DNA from: Candidatus Saccharibacteria bacterium RIFCSPHIGHO2_12_FULL_44_22
Lineage (GTDB): Bacteria > Patescibacteriota > Saccharimonadia > Saccharimonadales > Saccharimonadaceae
NCBI GenBank assembly: GCA_001790515.1
Contig: MGCS01000004.1
Coordinates: 1-64,000, forward strand
Length of the DNA: 64,000 nt
Direction: 5' to 3'
Position numbers and translations under genes: made by a program. How positions within the stretch are numbered: position 1 is the first letter of the stretch; each line of letters begins with the position of its first letter. Of the stretch, positions 1 through 7,719 are shown one piece after another. Under the pieces are notes generated by a model that saw only the letters and a program-made list of their open reading frames with translations, was not told where the DNA came from and ran no database searches.

Positions 1-662
1 CCTGTTACTTGGTCGATGTCGGATGTTGGATGAACTGCGATAATAAATCGCGCCATACTGTATCCCATCGTTTTGTTTATGACGTGCGTCACCATGCCAT
101 TCGGAAAGTAATGGACGTTGCCGTCAACATCGCGAATAACCGTGCTTCTTGTGCCAATTCGTTCGACCGTTCCGGTTGCGCCCTCGATATCGACGATATC
201 ACCCACGCGGTATTGATTTTCGCTAATAATAAATATGCCAGACAAGAAATCTTTAATCACCGACTGCGCACCAAATCCCAGCGCAACTCCTATGATTCCT
301 GCACTGGCAAATAACGGAGTCAAAATCCCGTCAATATTTGGTACGATTTCACGCAAAATTGAATAAATAATGACAATGACGATCAAAATTCGCCAAATAC
401 TTGTAAAAAGCGCAACGAGTGTTTTTTGCCTCTTCTCGATATCTTTACGATGCCATTCGCGGTGACGACCAGACCGTACAAGTCGTCTGATGATTCTGCC
501 AAGTACACTTCCGCCGATATAGTACGCTATAAGACCAAAAAGCAAGGTAAGGAAAATCGTGAATGCATGACCGTCCGTCGTGTCAGTTCCAACCACCCAT
601 TCCTGCATGCGTGGAAAGAACGCATGCAACCTGTCGTACGCCCACGATACAATCTCGTTCAT
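1..662 (-). CDS. MscS-family mechanosensitive channel (3' end off window)
   Basis: The reading frame is open from an ATG at 662 to the left edge, so only about the first 220 residues are visible. They show the small-conductance mechanosensitive channel plan: membrane segments near residues 33-55 and 88-108, a pore helix near 115-145 containing GVALGFGAQS and KDFLSGIF, then the start of the beta domain with VGDIVDIEG. Members of the family open under membrane tension and release solutes during osmotic downshock. The pore motif is strongly conserved, so the family is secure; the C-terminus cannot be judged. The gene is divergent from tsaC, with only 17 bp between the start codons, so the promoters must overlap. 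Confidence 0.93.
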   Translation of the reverse strand, partial: MNEIVSWAYDRLHAFFPRMQEWVVGTDTTDGHAFTIFLTLLFGLIAYYIGGSVLGRIIRRLVRSGRHREWHRKDIEKRQKTLVALFTSIWRILIVIVIIYSILREIVPNIDGILTPLFASAGIIGVALGFGAQSVIKDFLSGIFIISENQYRVGDIVDIEGATGTVERIGTRSTVIRDVDGNVHYFPNGMVTHVINKTMGYSMARFIIAVHPTSDIDQVT

Positions 663-679
663 ATATATGGTAGTATAGC

Positions 680-1240
680 ATGAGTATGATAGTGTTTCCT
701 GATTCAACCTCGCCCAAACTACCCGAAATGATTAACAGTGGTGCTGTTGGTGTTATGCTGACAGACACGCTGTATTGCATTGTTGCGCGGGTCGACAACC
801 AGGCAGCCGTCGAACGGTTATTTTCGATCACAAATCGTTCGTCAGAACTGCCGCCGATCGTATTGATTACCGATGTTTCGCAGCTGTACGATCCACTTCC
901 GGCAGGTATTGACTCAACTGTCGGTGATTTATGGCCTGGGCCAAATAGCGTCGTTGTCGCTGCGCCATCTGCACCAGAATGGCTGCGCCGAGGAAGTGCC
1001 GGAGTTGCGTATAGGATTCCTTCTGACTCTCGTTTGTTGCGGATCTTAGCCGAAACAGGGCCACTACTAGCACCGAGTGCTAACCCAGACGGCAAAGAGC
1101 CTGCCAAATCAATCGGCGAGGCGGAAGGCTACTTTGGTGAGGCAGTTGATTTTTATGTCGACGGCAGTATTGCATTTGACCGCAGTCAATCGAGCATGTT
1201 TAGTCTGACCAGTACTGGCGATATTGAACAAATCCGCTAA
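680..1240 (+). CDS. tsaC: L-threonylcarbamoyladenylate synthase (Sua5/YrdC/TsaC family)
   Basis: The 186-residue length fits the short YrdC/TsaC form. Family landmarks are a substrate-loop segment MLTDTLYC near residues 26-33, LWPGPNSVVV near 93, and LLAPSANPDGKEP near 134. The enzyme makes threonylcarbamoyl-AMP from threonine, bicarbonate and ATP for t6A37 of ANN-decoding tRNAs. The usual lysine/arginine motif at the front is degenerate. An alternative ATG lies two codons downstream. The stop codon abuts the trmB start, so the two tRNA-modification genes are almost certainly co-transcribed and translationally coupled. Confidence 0.85.
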   Translation: MSMIVFPDSTSPKLPEMINSGAVGVMLTDTLYCIVARVDNQAAVERLFSITNRSSELPPIVLITDVSQLYDPLPAGIDSTVGDLWPGPNSVVVAAPSAPEWLRRGSAGVAYRIPSDSRLLRILAETGPLLAPSANPDGKEPAKSIGEAEGYFGEAVDFYVDGSIAFDRSQSSMFSLTSTGDIEQIR

Positions 1241-1894
1241 ATGGCTATCGATCCAAACGAATTTATCATTACCCGCAAGCGTAAATTATACAAATTTGCG
1301 TTATTTGCTAATTCACCGCTGTGTTTTGAAGCAGATGAATGGAAGAAGCAAGCTGTTAATTGTATCGAACTTGGTGCTGGCACAGGGCACTTTAGTGTTG
1401 AACTCGCGGCCAAATATCCTGATCAAACGTTTGTTGCTGTTGATGTAAAGGCCGACCGATTAATTAAGGGCGCACATGAAGCAGAAGAGCGAGGACTGAC
1501 AAATATTTCGTTTTTGCGGGCGCGGGCAGACCAACTACCGGATTTATTCGAGCCACAATCGCTACATTCTTTGTGGCTAACTTTTCCAGATCCGTTCCCG
1601 CGTGATCGCGCGGCTGGCCGCCGTATGACGCATCCGGTTTATTTGCAAAAATATGCTCAGCTATTATCGCCGGATGGTGGTTTTTATCTTAAACACGATT
1701 CGCGGGAATTCTTTCAATGGAGTCTTGAACAGCTTGTCGCAGAAAAATGGACGATAGCTGAACTGTCATTCGATCTTCATGAATCAAACCTATCGGATGA
1801 TTACAAAATTAAAACCGTCTACGAGGAACGCTGGTTGGGCGAAGGGATGCCAACGAATTTTGTGCAGGCGACACCTATGCGAGCAATTAGCTAG
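1241..1894 (+). CDS. trmB: tRNA (guanine-N7)-methyltransferase
   Basis: This SAM-dependent enzyme makes m7G46 in the tRNA variable loop. The 217-residue protein has the SAM-binding motif ELGAGTG at about residues 43-49 and the TrmB signature FPDPFPRDRAAGRRM at about 115-129 (family form: FPDPWPK followed by H/RR), then a GGFYLKHDS strand. The start codon follows the tsaC stop directly, with no room for a separate ribosome-binding site. The last 4 nt overlap the convergent HAD gene. Confidence 0.93.
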   Translation: MAIDPNEFIITRKRKLYKFALFANSPLCFEADEWKKQAVNCIELGAGTGHFSVELAAKYPDQTFVAVDVKADRLIKGAHEAEERGLTNISFLRARADQLPDLFEPQSLHSLWLTFPDPFPRDRAAGRRMTHPVYLQKYAQLLSPDGGFYLKHDSREFFQWSLEQLVAEKWTIAELSFDLHESNLSDDYKIKTVYEERWLGEGMPTNFVQATPMRAIS

Positions 1895-2526
1895 TTCGCG
1901 GGTATCTGATTATGCGCGATGGCATTTTGTAATAGCGCTAGATTTTCTTTCTCGGTACCAGGCACATGGAGCGTCTGCATGCCCAACACATGCGCTGCAA
2001 GTATGTTACGCATCCGGTCGTCGACGAATAGTACGCTTGACGGATCGGTAATGTTCAGATGTTCGAGTGCATAGGTAAATGCCTTTGCCGCAGGTTTACG
2101 TGCGGCAATTTCGTGTGACAAAAACACTTGATCATTAAACGGATCGTAGACGCCGTGTTGACGCAGTATATTAGCGTGCGCTTCATTGGTGTCCGATAGT
2201 ACGGCACAGCGATACCCGTACTCACCAAGTTTTTTGATGTAGTCGATCATCGATGGATATAGTTCGAGCTGCTGTTCAAGGGTTGTTCCAAATAAATCTT
2301 CACTACTATCAACCGTTTCGGCGCCGTTATCTGCAAAATACTGCCAAAATTCGTCCTGCGTCATCATTCCGCTGCCAAACTTTTTCACAGCGTCTGACCA
2401 GATCGTCCGAAATACTTCCTCGTTTAACCCTAAACGCTGACGAATAGCCTCTGAATTATCAGACTGTTCAATGACGACACCGCCAATGTCAAAGAGGATA
2501 GTCGTAAACGATGTTTTTGATTCCAT
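1891..2526 (-). CDS. HAD-superfamily hydrolase, subfamily IA-like
   Basis: A 211-residue HAD phosphatase-type protein. Motif I is LFDIGGVV at residues 11-18, in which the second acidic residue is replaced by Gly, as is common in the epoxide-hydrolase-N/YihX-type branch. Motif II is LSDTNEAH near 112, and the acidic motif IV is FVDDRMRNI near 168. The substrate cannot be predicted; small sugar phosphates or nucleotides are typical for the group. It converges with trmB (4-bp overlap) and lies 32 bp downstream of the murC stop on the same strand, so it may be read from the murC transcript. Confidence 0.85.
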   Translation of the reverse strand: MESKTSFTTILFDIGGVVIEQSDNSEAIRQRLGLNEEVFRTIWSDAVKKFGSGMMTQDEFWQYFADNGAETVDSSEDLFGTTLEQQLELYPSMIDYIKKLGEYGYRCAVLSDTNEAHANILRQHGVYDPFNDQVFLSHEIAARKPAAKAFTYALEHLNITDPSSVLFVDDRMRNILAAHVLGMQTLHVPGTEKENLALLQNAIAHNQIPAN

Positions 2527-2558
2527 AGGTACAGTATAAAGGATATGATCAGCTGACG

Positions 2559-3806
2559 CTAAACTGATGACCGTTCACGCACCCAACTGTCAATCGAGCC
2601 AGCACCCATGCACAGAACCAGTGCGCCACTTTGTCGGTGGGTTTGAATACTATTCCACAATACGTCATCCAGATCGGCAATGTGGACGCTTTGTTTGTTG
2701 GTCACATTACGAATTAAATAGTCAGGAGTGAGTAATTCGAGACCTGGATTTTCGCGCGACAAATACGTCGGCAGCCAATAAATGTCATCAGCAAGTTCGA
2801 ACTGATCGGTGTACTGGTCTTGGATTTCGTGCTGTCTGACGTTTTGATGAGGTTGATAGACGAGGACGACATGATCGTTTATCTCGCGCGCCATCTGTAA
2901 TGTCGCGGCGATTTCGACGGGATGATGGCCATAATCGCTATACAGGTTGTCCGCTAGCTTTTCGAAGCGACGGATACTCCCAGGGAAGTCATCTAGTGCG
3001 GCAATAGAATCCCCAGTTATCCCCAGTTTCTCTACAGCTTTGCAGATGAGTGTGGCGTTACGCCGATTATGATCACCGGCAATTTTTACTGGAGCGATGT
3101 CGGTATTATTCAATATCCAGCCATCACTAGCTGTTGCATTGATGCGTTTGCCGTCGACCTGCCACATAATAGAACTGTCAGATTGATCGACAAATGCACG
3201 AAATGCGTCTGTATAGCTTGATTCGGTAGGGTAGGTGTCTGGATGGTCATAGTCAAGTGAGGTAACGAGGGATAGCGTAGGGTAGAAATGCAAGAAATTG
3301 CGATCGAATTCGTCACATTCATACACGAAATATTCGCTGCTCGGACTGTATTTACCACTTGGTCCAAATGGAATCTGACTTCCAATTGCATAGCTTACTT
3401 CGACACCCAATTGCTGCAATGTCCATACAAACATAGCCGTCGTGGTTGTTTTGCCATGTGTTCCTGATACGGCAATAAGTTTCAGATTCTTTTCTTTGAT
3501 AATGTGCGCCAGCAACTCGTCACGCTTAGCTGTTTTGATGCCAAGCGACTTTGCAAGCAATAACTCTGGATGATCCGCAGGTAGGGCGGCTGTATATATA
3601 AACCAATCGATCGTCACCTCTTCGTGACATGCCTCTAAAAACAGTCCATCTTGTCCGATAGCTATTTCGATACCGGTTGCCCGGAGTTCTTGAACGGTCA
3701 GACTGTCGGCTAGATCCGATCCGATAACGGTATATCCAGCATCACGAGCAATTTCAGCTAGCGGTCCTAACCCAACGCCACCAATTCCAGAGAAATAAAT
3801 GTTCAT
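2559..3806 (-). CDS. murC: UDP-N-acetylmuramate--L-alanine ligase (Mur ligase)
   Basis: Cytoplasmic ATP-dependent ligase adding the first stem amino acid of peptidoglycan. The N-terminal nucleotide-binding domain shows GIGGVG at residues 7-12, the P-loop is GTHGKTTTT at about 115-123, and the central and C-terminal ligase domains follow (DYDHPD, YGHHPVEI). At 415 residues it is shorter than typical MurC. I chose the ATG at 3806 because MNIYFSGIGGVG is the canonical start; an upstream in-frame ATG at 3845 would add 13 unrelated residues. An Mpl-type recycling ligase is an alternative, but the Rossmann start and length favour MurC. Confidence 0.9.
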   Translation of the reverse strand: MNIYFSGIGGVGLGPLAEIARDAGYTVIGSDLADSLTVQELRATGIEIAIGQDGLFLEACHEEVTIDWFIYTAALPADHPELLLAKSLGIKTAKRDELLAHIIKEKNLKLIAVSGTHGKTTTTAMFVWTLQQLGVEVSYAIGSQIPFGPSGKYSPSSEYFVYECDEFDRNFLHFYPTLSLVTSLDYDHPDTYPTESSYTDAFRAFVDQSDSSIMWQVDGKRINATASDGWILNNTDIAPVKIAGDHNRRNATLICKAVEKLGITGDSIAALDDFPGSIRRFEKLADNLYSDYGHHPVEIAATLQMAREINDHVVLVYQPHQNVRQHEIQDQYTDQFELADDIYWLPTYLSRENPGLELLTPDYLIRNVTNKQSVHIADLDDVLWNSIQTHRQSGALVLCMGAGSIDSWVRERSSV

Positions 3807-3911
3807 TACTATCAGTATATACCATTCAAAACAGGTCTTTGACATGACTCTTGCTGTAACCGCAAGTGGTATGTCATACTAACCATAGACAGTATTGTCA
3901 AAACAAACATT

Positions 3912-5129
3912 ATGATCAACTCCTTTATCCACCTTTTGTTTCGGCGGCGCCATTTTTGGCGTTATGCTAGTTTTGACGAGGTAGCAGAACTCTACGCTTC
4001 ACGAACATTGCGTATGCTGGCGTTAAACATGATCGCATTGTTCATCGCTGTGTATCTGTACCGAGATGGCTACAGTTTGTTGTTCATCGCTGGTTTTTAT
4101 ATCTGTTATTTCTTGTTCAAAATCCCTGTCACTTTTGCCGCCGCCGAAATAGCAGCACATCTGGGTCCAAAGCACGGTATCTTGATTGCAAATCTGTTAT
4201 ATATTCCAGCGCTGATTACATTTTCATTTGTCGGTGATTATGGCATAGCGGCATTGGTTGTGTTTGGTATTTTTCAGGCATTTGCGGCGACTGTCTACGA
4301 CCTCTGCTATCTAGTTGATTTTTCAAAAGTAAAGCACCCACTTAATGCTGGAAAAGAACTAGGGTATATGAATATCCTTGACAAACTAGCGACCGGCCTC
4401 AGTCCGTTAATAGGCGGAGTTGTTGCGACATTTGCAGGTGTCGAAACAACCATGTTGATCGCTGCTGGCCTGTTCGCGGTCGCTGCAATTCCACTGCTAC
4501 GCACAGCAGAACCAACGGCAACGCATCAACGCGTAAAGTATCGTGGATTTCCGTGGCGTCGAAATATGCGGGGTTTCGTCGCATATGGCGCGATAGGATA
4601 CGATACGGTTATCAAAGGAACGATGTGGATATTATTCATTACGTCTACGATATTTGCCGCTATGCAGGACGAATTGTACGCTACGATTGGTGCTCTGTCG
4701 TCGGTAACATTATTGGCGGCACTGGCCGCATCGTACGTGTATGGACGATTAATTGATGGTCATCGTGGCAGGGATTTATTGCGCCTATCCGTACTGCTTA
4801 ATTCGATTGTTCATTTAGTCAGACCATTTATTACAACACCGGTCGGTGTTATTAGTAACAATATCGCCAACGAAACAGCAACGACTGGGTACGCTATGTC
4901 ATTTACCCGAGCGATGTTCGACGCTGCAGATAATTCCGGTAACCGCATCAGCTATATGATGGGGATTGAATTAGCATTCAATATGGGTGCAACGCTGGCA
5001 TTTGGTTTGCTGTTTGGATTACTGTACATTATGGGTGATGCTGATGCGATGAAGACACTATTCGTCTTATCAGCCTTTGTCGTACTCATTATCGCAACAC
5101 CAAAATTTGCAATGTACCGCAAAAAATAA
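3912..5129 (+). CDS. MFS-like integral membrane transporter
   Basis: A 405-residue polytopic membrane protein with about 10-12 predicted hydrophobic helices arranged as two halves, separated by a basic cytoplasmic loop near residues 205-220 (KYRGFPWRRNMRG). This is the major facilitator plan. The N-terminus is a 20-residue basic cytoplasmic stretch (LLFRRRHFWRY). A second-half motif YGRLIDGHRGRDLLR resembles the loop between helices 8 and 9 in MFS proteins. No substrate can be inferred. It is divergent from murC with about 105 bp between them. Confidence 0.7.
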   Translation: MINSFIHLLFRRRHFWRYASFDEVAELYASRTLRMLALNMIALFIAVYLYRDGYSLLFIAGFYICYFLFKIPVTFAAAEIAAHLGPKHGILIANLLYIPALITFSFVGDYGIAALVVFGIFQAFAATVYDLCYLVDFSKVKHPLNAGKELGYMNILDKLATGLSPLIGGVVATFAGVETTMLIAAGLFAVAAIPLLRTAEPTATHQRVKYRGFPWRRNMRGFVAYGAIGYDTVIKGTMWILFITSTIFAAMQDELYATIGALSSVTLLAALAASYVYGRLIDGHRGRDLLRLSVLLNSIVHLVRPFITTPVGVISNNIANETATTGYAMSFTRAMFDAADNSGNRISYMMGIELAFNMGATLAFGLLFGLLYIMGDADAMKTLFVLSAFVVLIIATPKFAMYRKK

Positions 5130-5182
5130 CCATTACTACCATGATACAATAGGTAGTAGCAACAGTAGGTGGGCGTAACTTA

Positions 5183-5821
5183 GTGGCAGATTCACGGAAT
5201 ATAAAATATAACATCAAACGATTGCGACGTGTAAAAACGTGGCAATTATTTGCGTTGTTACTACTCGTCGGGTTTATTGCTGCTACCTTTTTACGCCTGA
5301 ACAACATTGGAATGGTCGAGCGTCGCAATGCCGTTCTTAGTGCCGACAAGGCCGGAAATCCTAGTGTGACGCAAAATCGATTGTACGATCTACAACGCTA
5401 CGTTTCGACACACATGAATGCCAATATGGGGTCGCTCTATTTGGAAAATCAGTACAAACGGGATAGTCAAAAGGCGATCGATGTTGCATCTAATGACGAC
5501 AACCCAAATGTAAACGTTACAAAAAAAGCACAAGAGGTTTGCGCACCGCGATATGCGCATCTGGGGAACTACTCACAGGCTTACGAACAGTGTATGTTGA
5601 GTGAAATCAATAAGGATGGGCCTGCCGCAGACCCCGCTACTATTGTTGTACTTCCAAAGGCTGATGAGTATCGCCATAGCTATGCATCGCCACTTTGGAC
5701 ACCTGATTTTGCCGGCTTGTCAGTGTTGGCGTGCGTAGTGATCATCCTAATAATCGTTGGCCGTCTGATCAGCCTTGGATTGCTCAGTCTGATCCTCAAA
5801 ATGCGCAACAGAGACGCGTAA
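5183..5821 (+). CDS. Hypothetical bitopic membrane protein
   Basis: A 212-residue protein beginning with GTG, after the weak Shine-Dalgarno-like TAGGTGGG. It has one hydrophobic helix near residues 20-38 (LFALLLLVGFIAATF) and a second near 173-200 (VLACVVIILIIVG). The roughly 130 residues between them probably lie outside the membrane and contain two cysteines (EVCAPRY, EQCMLSE) that could form a disulfide. I do not recognise a family; the plan resembles small conserved membrane proteins of Saccharibacteria. It lies 53 bp downstream of the transporter on the same strand. Confidence 0.7.
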   Translation: MADSRNIKYNIKRLRRVKTWQLFALLLLVGFIAATFLRLNNIGMVERRNAVLSADKAGNPSVTQNRLYDLQRYVSTHMNANMGSLYLENQYKRDSQKAIDVASNDDNPNVNVTKKAQEVCAPRYAHLGNYSQAYEQCMLSEINKDGPAADPATIVVLPKADEYRHSYASPLWTPDFAGLSVLACVVIILIIVGRLISLGLLSLILKMRNRDA

Positions 5822-5824
5822 GTG

Positions 5825-5853
5825 TTGACACCGCGGCACGGTCGCGGTAATCT
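5825..5853 (+). promoter_or_regulatory. Sigma-70-type promoter with palindromic spacer
   Basis: A perfect -35 box TTGACA (5825-5830), a 17-bp spacer and a -10 box TAATCT (5848-5853) precede the small gene at 5891. The spacer contains the inverted repeat CCGCG/CGCGG around a 7-nt centre, which could be an operator between the two boxes. The predicted leader of about 30 nt carries a full AGGAGG Shine-Dalgarno sequence (5875-5880). Confidence 0.7.
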
Positions 5854-5890
5854 TACCCTTGTATAGCACTAATAGGAGGTATAAGACCAT

Positions 5891-6112
5891 ATGGCTTACA
5901 GTCACACAAACTCAAAGGGAATTACATATTACTTGCACAAGACCGATGTTACTCTTCGCGGCGGCAAACCACAGACTATCTATTTCTTCGCAAAGGTAGA
6001 AAAGAACGCCAAGGGTGAACCAACTGATCTTCCAGAAGATCGTGTTGTCAAAGAAAACCCACGCAATGGTTTCTTGACCATCAGCAAAAAAGACAAAGTA
6101 GAAAAGAAGTAA
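5891..6112 (+). CDS. Small conserved basic protein, function unknown
   Basis: A 73-residue lysine-rich soluble protein (begins MAYSHTNSKGITYYLHK, ends in a KKDKVEKK tail). It has its own strong promoter, a perfect AGGAGG ribosome-binding site 10 nt before the ATG and an intrinsic terminator 20 bp after the stop. This monocistronic, strongly driven arrangement suggests high expression. The YYLH/IYFFAK alternation suggests a small beta sheet. I know of similar short hypothetical proteins in Patescibacteria but cannot assign a function. Confidence 0.8.
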   Translation: MAYSHTNSKGITYYLHKTDVTLRGGKPQTIYFFAKVEKNAKGEPTDLPEDRVVKENPRNGFLTISKKDKVEKK

Positions 6113-6132
6113 CACTCTTTTTGTCACAAATA

Positions 6133-6160
6133 GCCGCTCCGTATAAGGGGCGGTTTTTGT
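6133..6160 (+). terminator. Intrinsic terminator
   Basis: Stem CCGCTCC/GGGGCGG with one G-T pair, followed by TTTTTGTT. It ends transcription of the small gene at 5891-6112. Confidence 0.75.
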
Positions 6161-6232
6161 TACATCAAAAAATGCTTGCGACATAAGCATGTTTGGTGGT
6201 AAACTCGTATCAAACAAACAGGTGCTAAAATT

Positions 6233-6270
6233 GCCCCTAGGGATGCGCAAATCGCCCAAGGGGCTTTTTT
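6233..6270 (+). terminator. Strong intrinsic terminator, possibly of a short RNA
   Basis: Stem GCCCCT-A-GGG paired with CCC-A-AGGGGC, followed by six T. It lies only 73 bp after the preceding terminator with no ORF between. Upstream, TTGCGA (6177-6182) and TAAACT, 18 bp apart, could form a promoter, which would give an RNA of about 60 nt. Confidence 0.7.
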
Positions 6271-6299
6271 GATGAGTTCTATAGGTATATACTACCAAT

Positions 6300-6524
6300 A
6301 TGACACGCAACCCAGAGACGCCTGATGATGACGCTCCAGAGCAAATGGCGGAAGTTGCTGATTTTCAGAAGTATCGTAACAAACGTAACGCAAAACAGAT
6401 GCGTGAACTTGCGCTTCTGGCGACTCGGGCGGGAAGCAAAGCTAGACACCCTGCCAGCCAGAATCGTCATTCATCACCTGACCGCAATGATGAGCCACCC
6501 AAACCCTCACCGCTCAAACCATAA
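6300..6524 (+). CDS. Small charged hypothetical protein
   Basis: A 74-residue protein with an acidic start (NPETPDDDAPEQ), a basic middle (KYRNKRNAKQMREL) and a Pro/Ser-rich tail, probably largely disordered around one helix. The -10 box TATACT (6288-6293) ends 6 nt before the ATG, so the transcript is predicted to be leaderless. An overlapping frame starting at 6325 is open to a similar length but has no start signal and an unlikely composition. Function unknown. Confidence 0.6.
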   Translation: MTRNPETPDDDAPEQMAEVADFQKYRNKRNAKQMRELALLATRAGSKARHPASQNRHSSPDRNDEPPKPSPLKP

Positions 6525-6571
6525 GTTACCGAAATATTGATTTTTTATTATAATTATGCTATAATAAAAAT

Positions 6572-7051
6572 ATGAGTGAACTACTTCACTACGGCGAACA
6601 CGAACCATTCCATGACATCGTTACTAATGATGGTGACGTGCAGCCGCTTGCCAGCTCGACGCAGTCCGAAATAGATGATATGGCAGTACAACTAGGAATA
6701 GAATACAAAACTACTCACAACTCTGTGGGTAGTTTTGCTACGAGGTCATTTGTGAGGCCATTCCAATCTGGTGATCCAACGTATGGTCAGGAGTCACACG
6801 TCATTGGTTCGGATGATGGTGGCGAGACGCCAGGGCAGTTAGCGACGGACGAAGACAAAGCGCGTATTCGACGTAATGCGAACGCTATGTCGGTTACGTA
6901 CCTGAATGGTTTAAAAGCAGATCTCGCTGAAATGTTGGTACAGCCAGGCTATGATCCGTATCAAACAGCGTTGTTGCGCAAAAAGATAGAGAAGCGTGAA
7001 AAAGATTTGGCGGCGCGAAATGCGCTTCCAGATGATTACGACCGATTATAA
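6572..7051 (+). CDS. Hypothetical soluble protein
   Basis: A 159-residue protein of unknown family. The first 110 residues are polar and probably flexible; the C-terminal 50 form a charged helix (LLRKKIEKREKDLAARNAL). The promoter is clear: TTGATT (6538-6543), a 17-bp spacer, TATAAT (6560-6565), then 6 nt to the ATG, which predicts a leaderless mRNA. It is followed by a strong terminator at 7063-7104. Confidence 0.7.
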   Translation: MSELLHYGEHEPFHDIVTNDGDVQPLASSTQSEIDDMAVQLGIEYKTTHNSVGSFATRSFVRPFQSGDPTYGQESHVIGSDDGGETPGQLATDEDKARIRRNANAMSVTYLNGLKADLAEMLVQPGYDPYQTALLRKKIEKREKDLAARNALPDDYDRL

Positions 7052-7062
7052 ATAACCGTACA

Positions 7063-7104
7063 ATTTGAAGAGCCCCACGCCAGAACGACGGGGGCTCTTC
7101 AAAT
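7063..7104. terminator. Bidirectional hairpin terminator
   Basis: Fourteen-bp perfect arms (ATTTGAAGAGCCCC at 7063-7076 and its complement at 7091-7104) around a 14-nt loop. It lies between convergent genes ending at 7051 and 7141 and can serve both. Confidence 0.8.
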
Positions 7105-7140
7105 CCTTGAGGACGATGAGTGTCTGTCGTTGATGTGGGG

Positions 7141-7533
7141 CTACATGGTGTCCTTGGAGCTATCGTCCTCAGAACTTGAGTTGAACAGCGATTCGACGCT
7201 GCTCCAGGCAACCTCGAAGGCTGCTTGGTACGACGTGTACTCACGCTCGGTGTCGCCGAGCTCACGCTCGGTGACGAGTGCTCTCCAGGTCGTCTCGAAT
7301 TCTAGACTGCCTCGACTCCGAAACACTTGAATCTCGGCCTTGCCGAGGATGAACCCTTTGACGTCTTCGAGCTTTGCCTCGGAGTACCGTCGCGAGAGTG
7401 GGAGTCTCGAAGGAAGCAGGTCGTGCGAAGGACGTTTCGCACGTTGCTTGGTGTTGTGCTGAACAATCATCTCCTGTATCGCCGCTTGGCTGTACATGGT
7501 CAGATTGATCGGTTGCACGTCTGTGATTGTCAT
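7141..7533 (-). CDS. GC-rich orphan gene, function unknown
   Basis: A 130-residue soluble protein (starts MTITDVQPIN). A longer in-frame start exists at 7602, but the ATG at 7533 has the Shine-Dalgarno GAGGG 7 nt upstream and a good promoter placed for it. The sequence is rich in Arg, Glu and Ser and ends in an acidic Ser/Asp tail (SSSEDDSSKD). Codons favour C or G in third position (CTC, GTC, CGT, GAG), unlike flanking genes, which suggests recent acquisition. It is monocistronic with its own promoter and hairpin. No family recognised. Confidence 0.65.
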   Translation of the reverse strand: MTITDVQPINLTMYSQAAIQEMIVQHNTKQRAKRPSHDLLPSRLPLSRRYSEAKLEDVKGFILGKAEIQVFRSRGSLEFETTWRALVTERELGDTEREYTSYQAAFEVAWSSVESLFNSSSEDDSSKDTM

Positions 7534-7570
7534 GATCCCTCGTTCTGTTGTCGGACAATTCCAAATATAT

Positions 7571-7599
7571 AGTATACTATATAAAATAATAAAAAGCAA
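7571..7599 (-). promoter_or_regulatory. Promoter of the gene at 7141-7533
   Basis: On the minus strand, TTGCTT (7599-7594), a 17-bp spacer and TATACT (7576-7571). The 16-nt string AAATATATAGTATACT overlaps it at 7563-7578 on the plus strand and recurs at 7640-7655 upstream of the gene at 7720, where it may supply that gene's -10. Confidence 0.65.
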
Positions 7600-7719
7600 C
7601 ATACTGTGATGCCTTGGCTACCATTTATAGGCACAAGCGAAATATATAGTATACTGAACATAAGTTAATACGTATTTAAATACATACGCATACAAAGAAG
7701 GGGCAGGGCAGTAGTAACA

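Noticed and set aside
583-1107. 174-codon minus-strand open frame over tsaC
   Set aside because: It lies opposite tsaC and the mscS start, has low-complexity Ser/Thr composition and no start signals.
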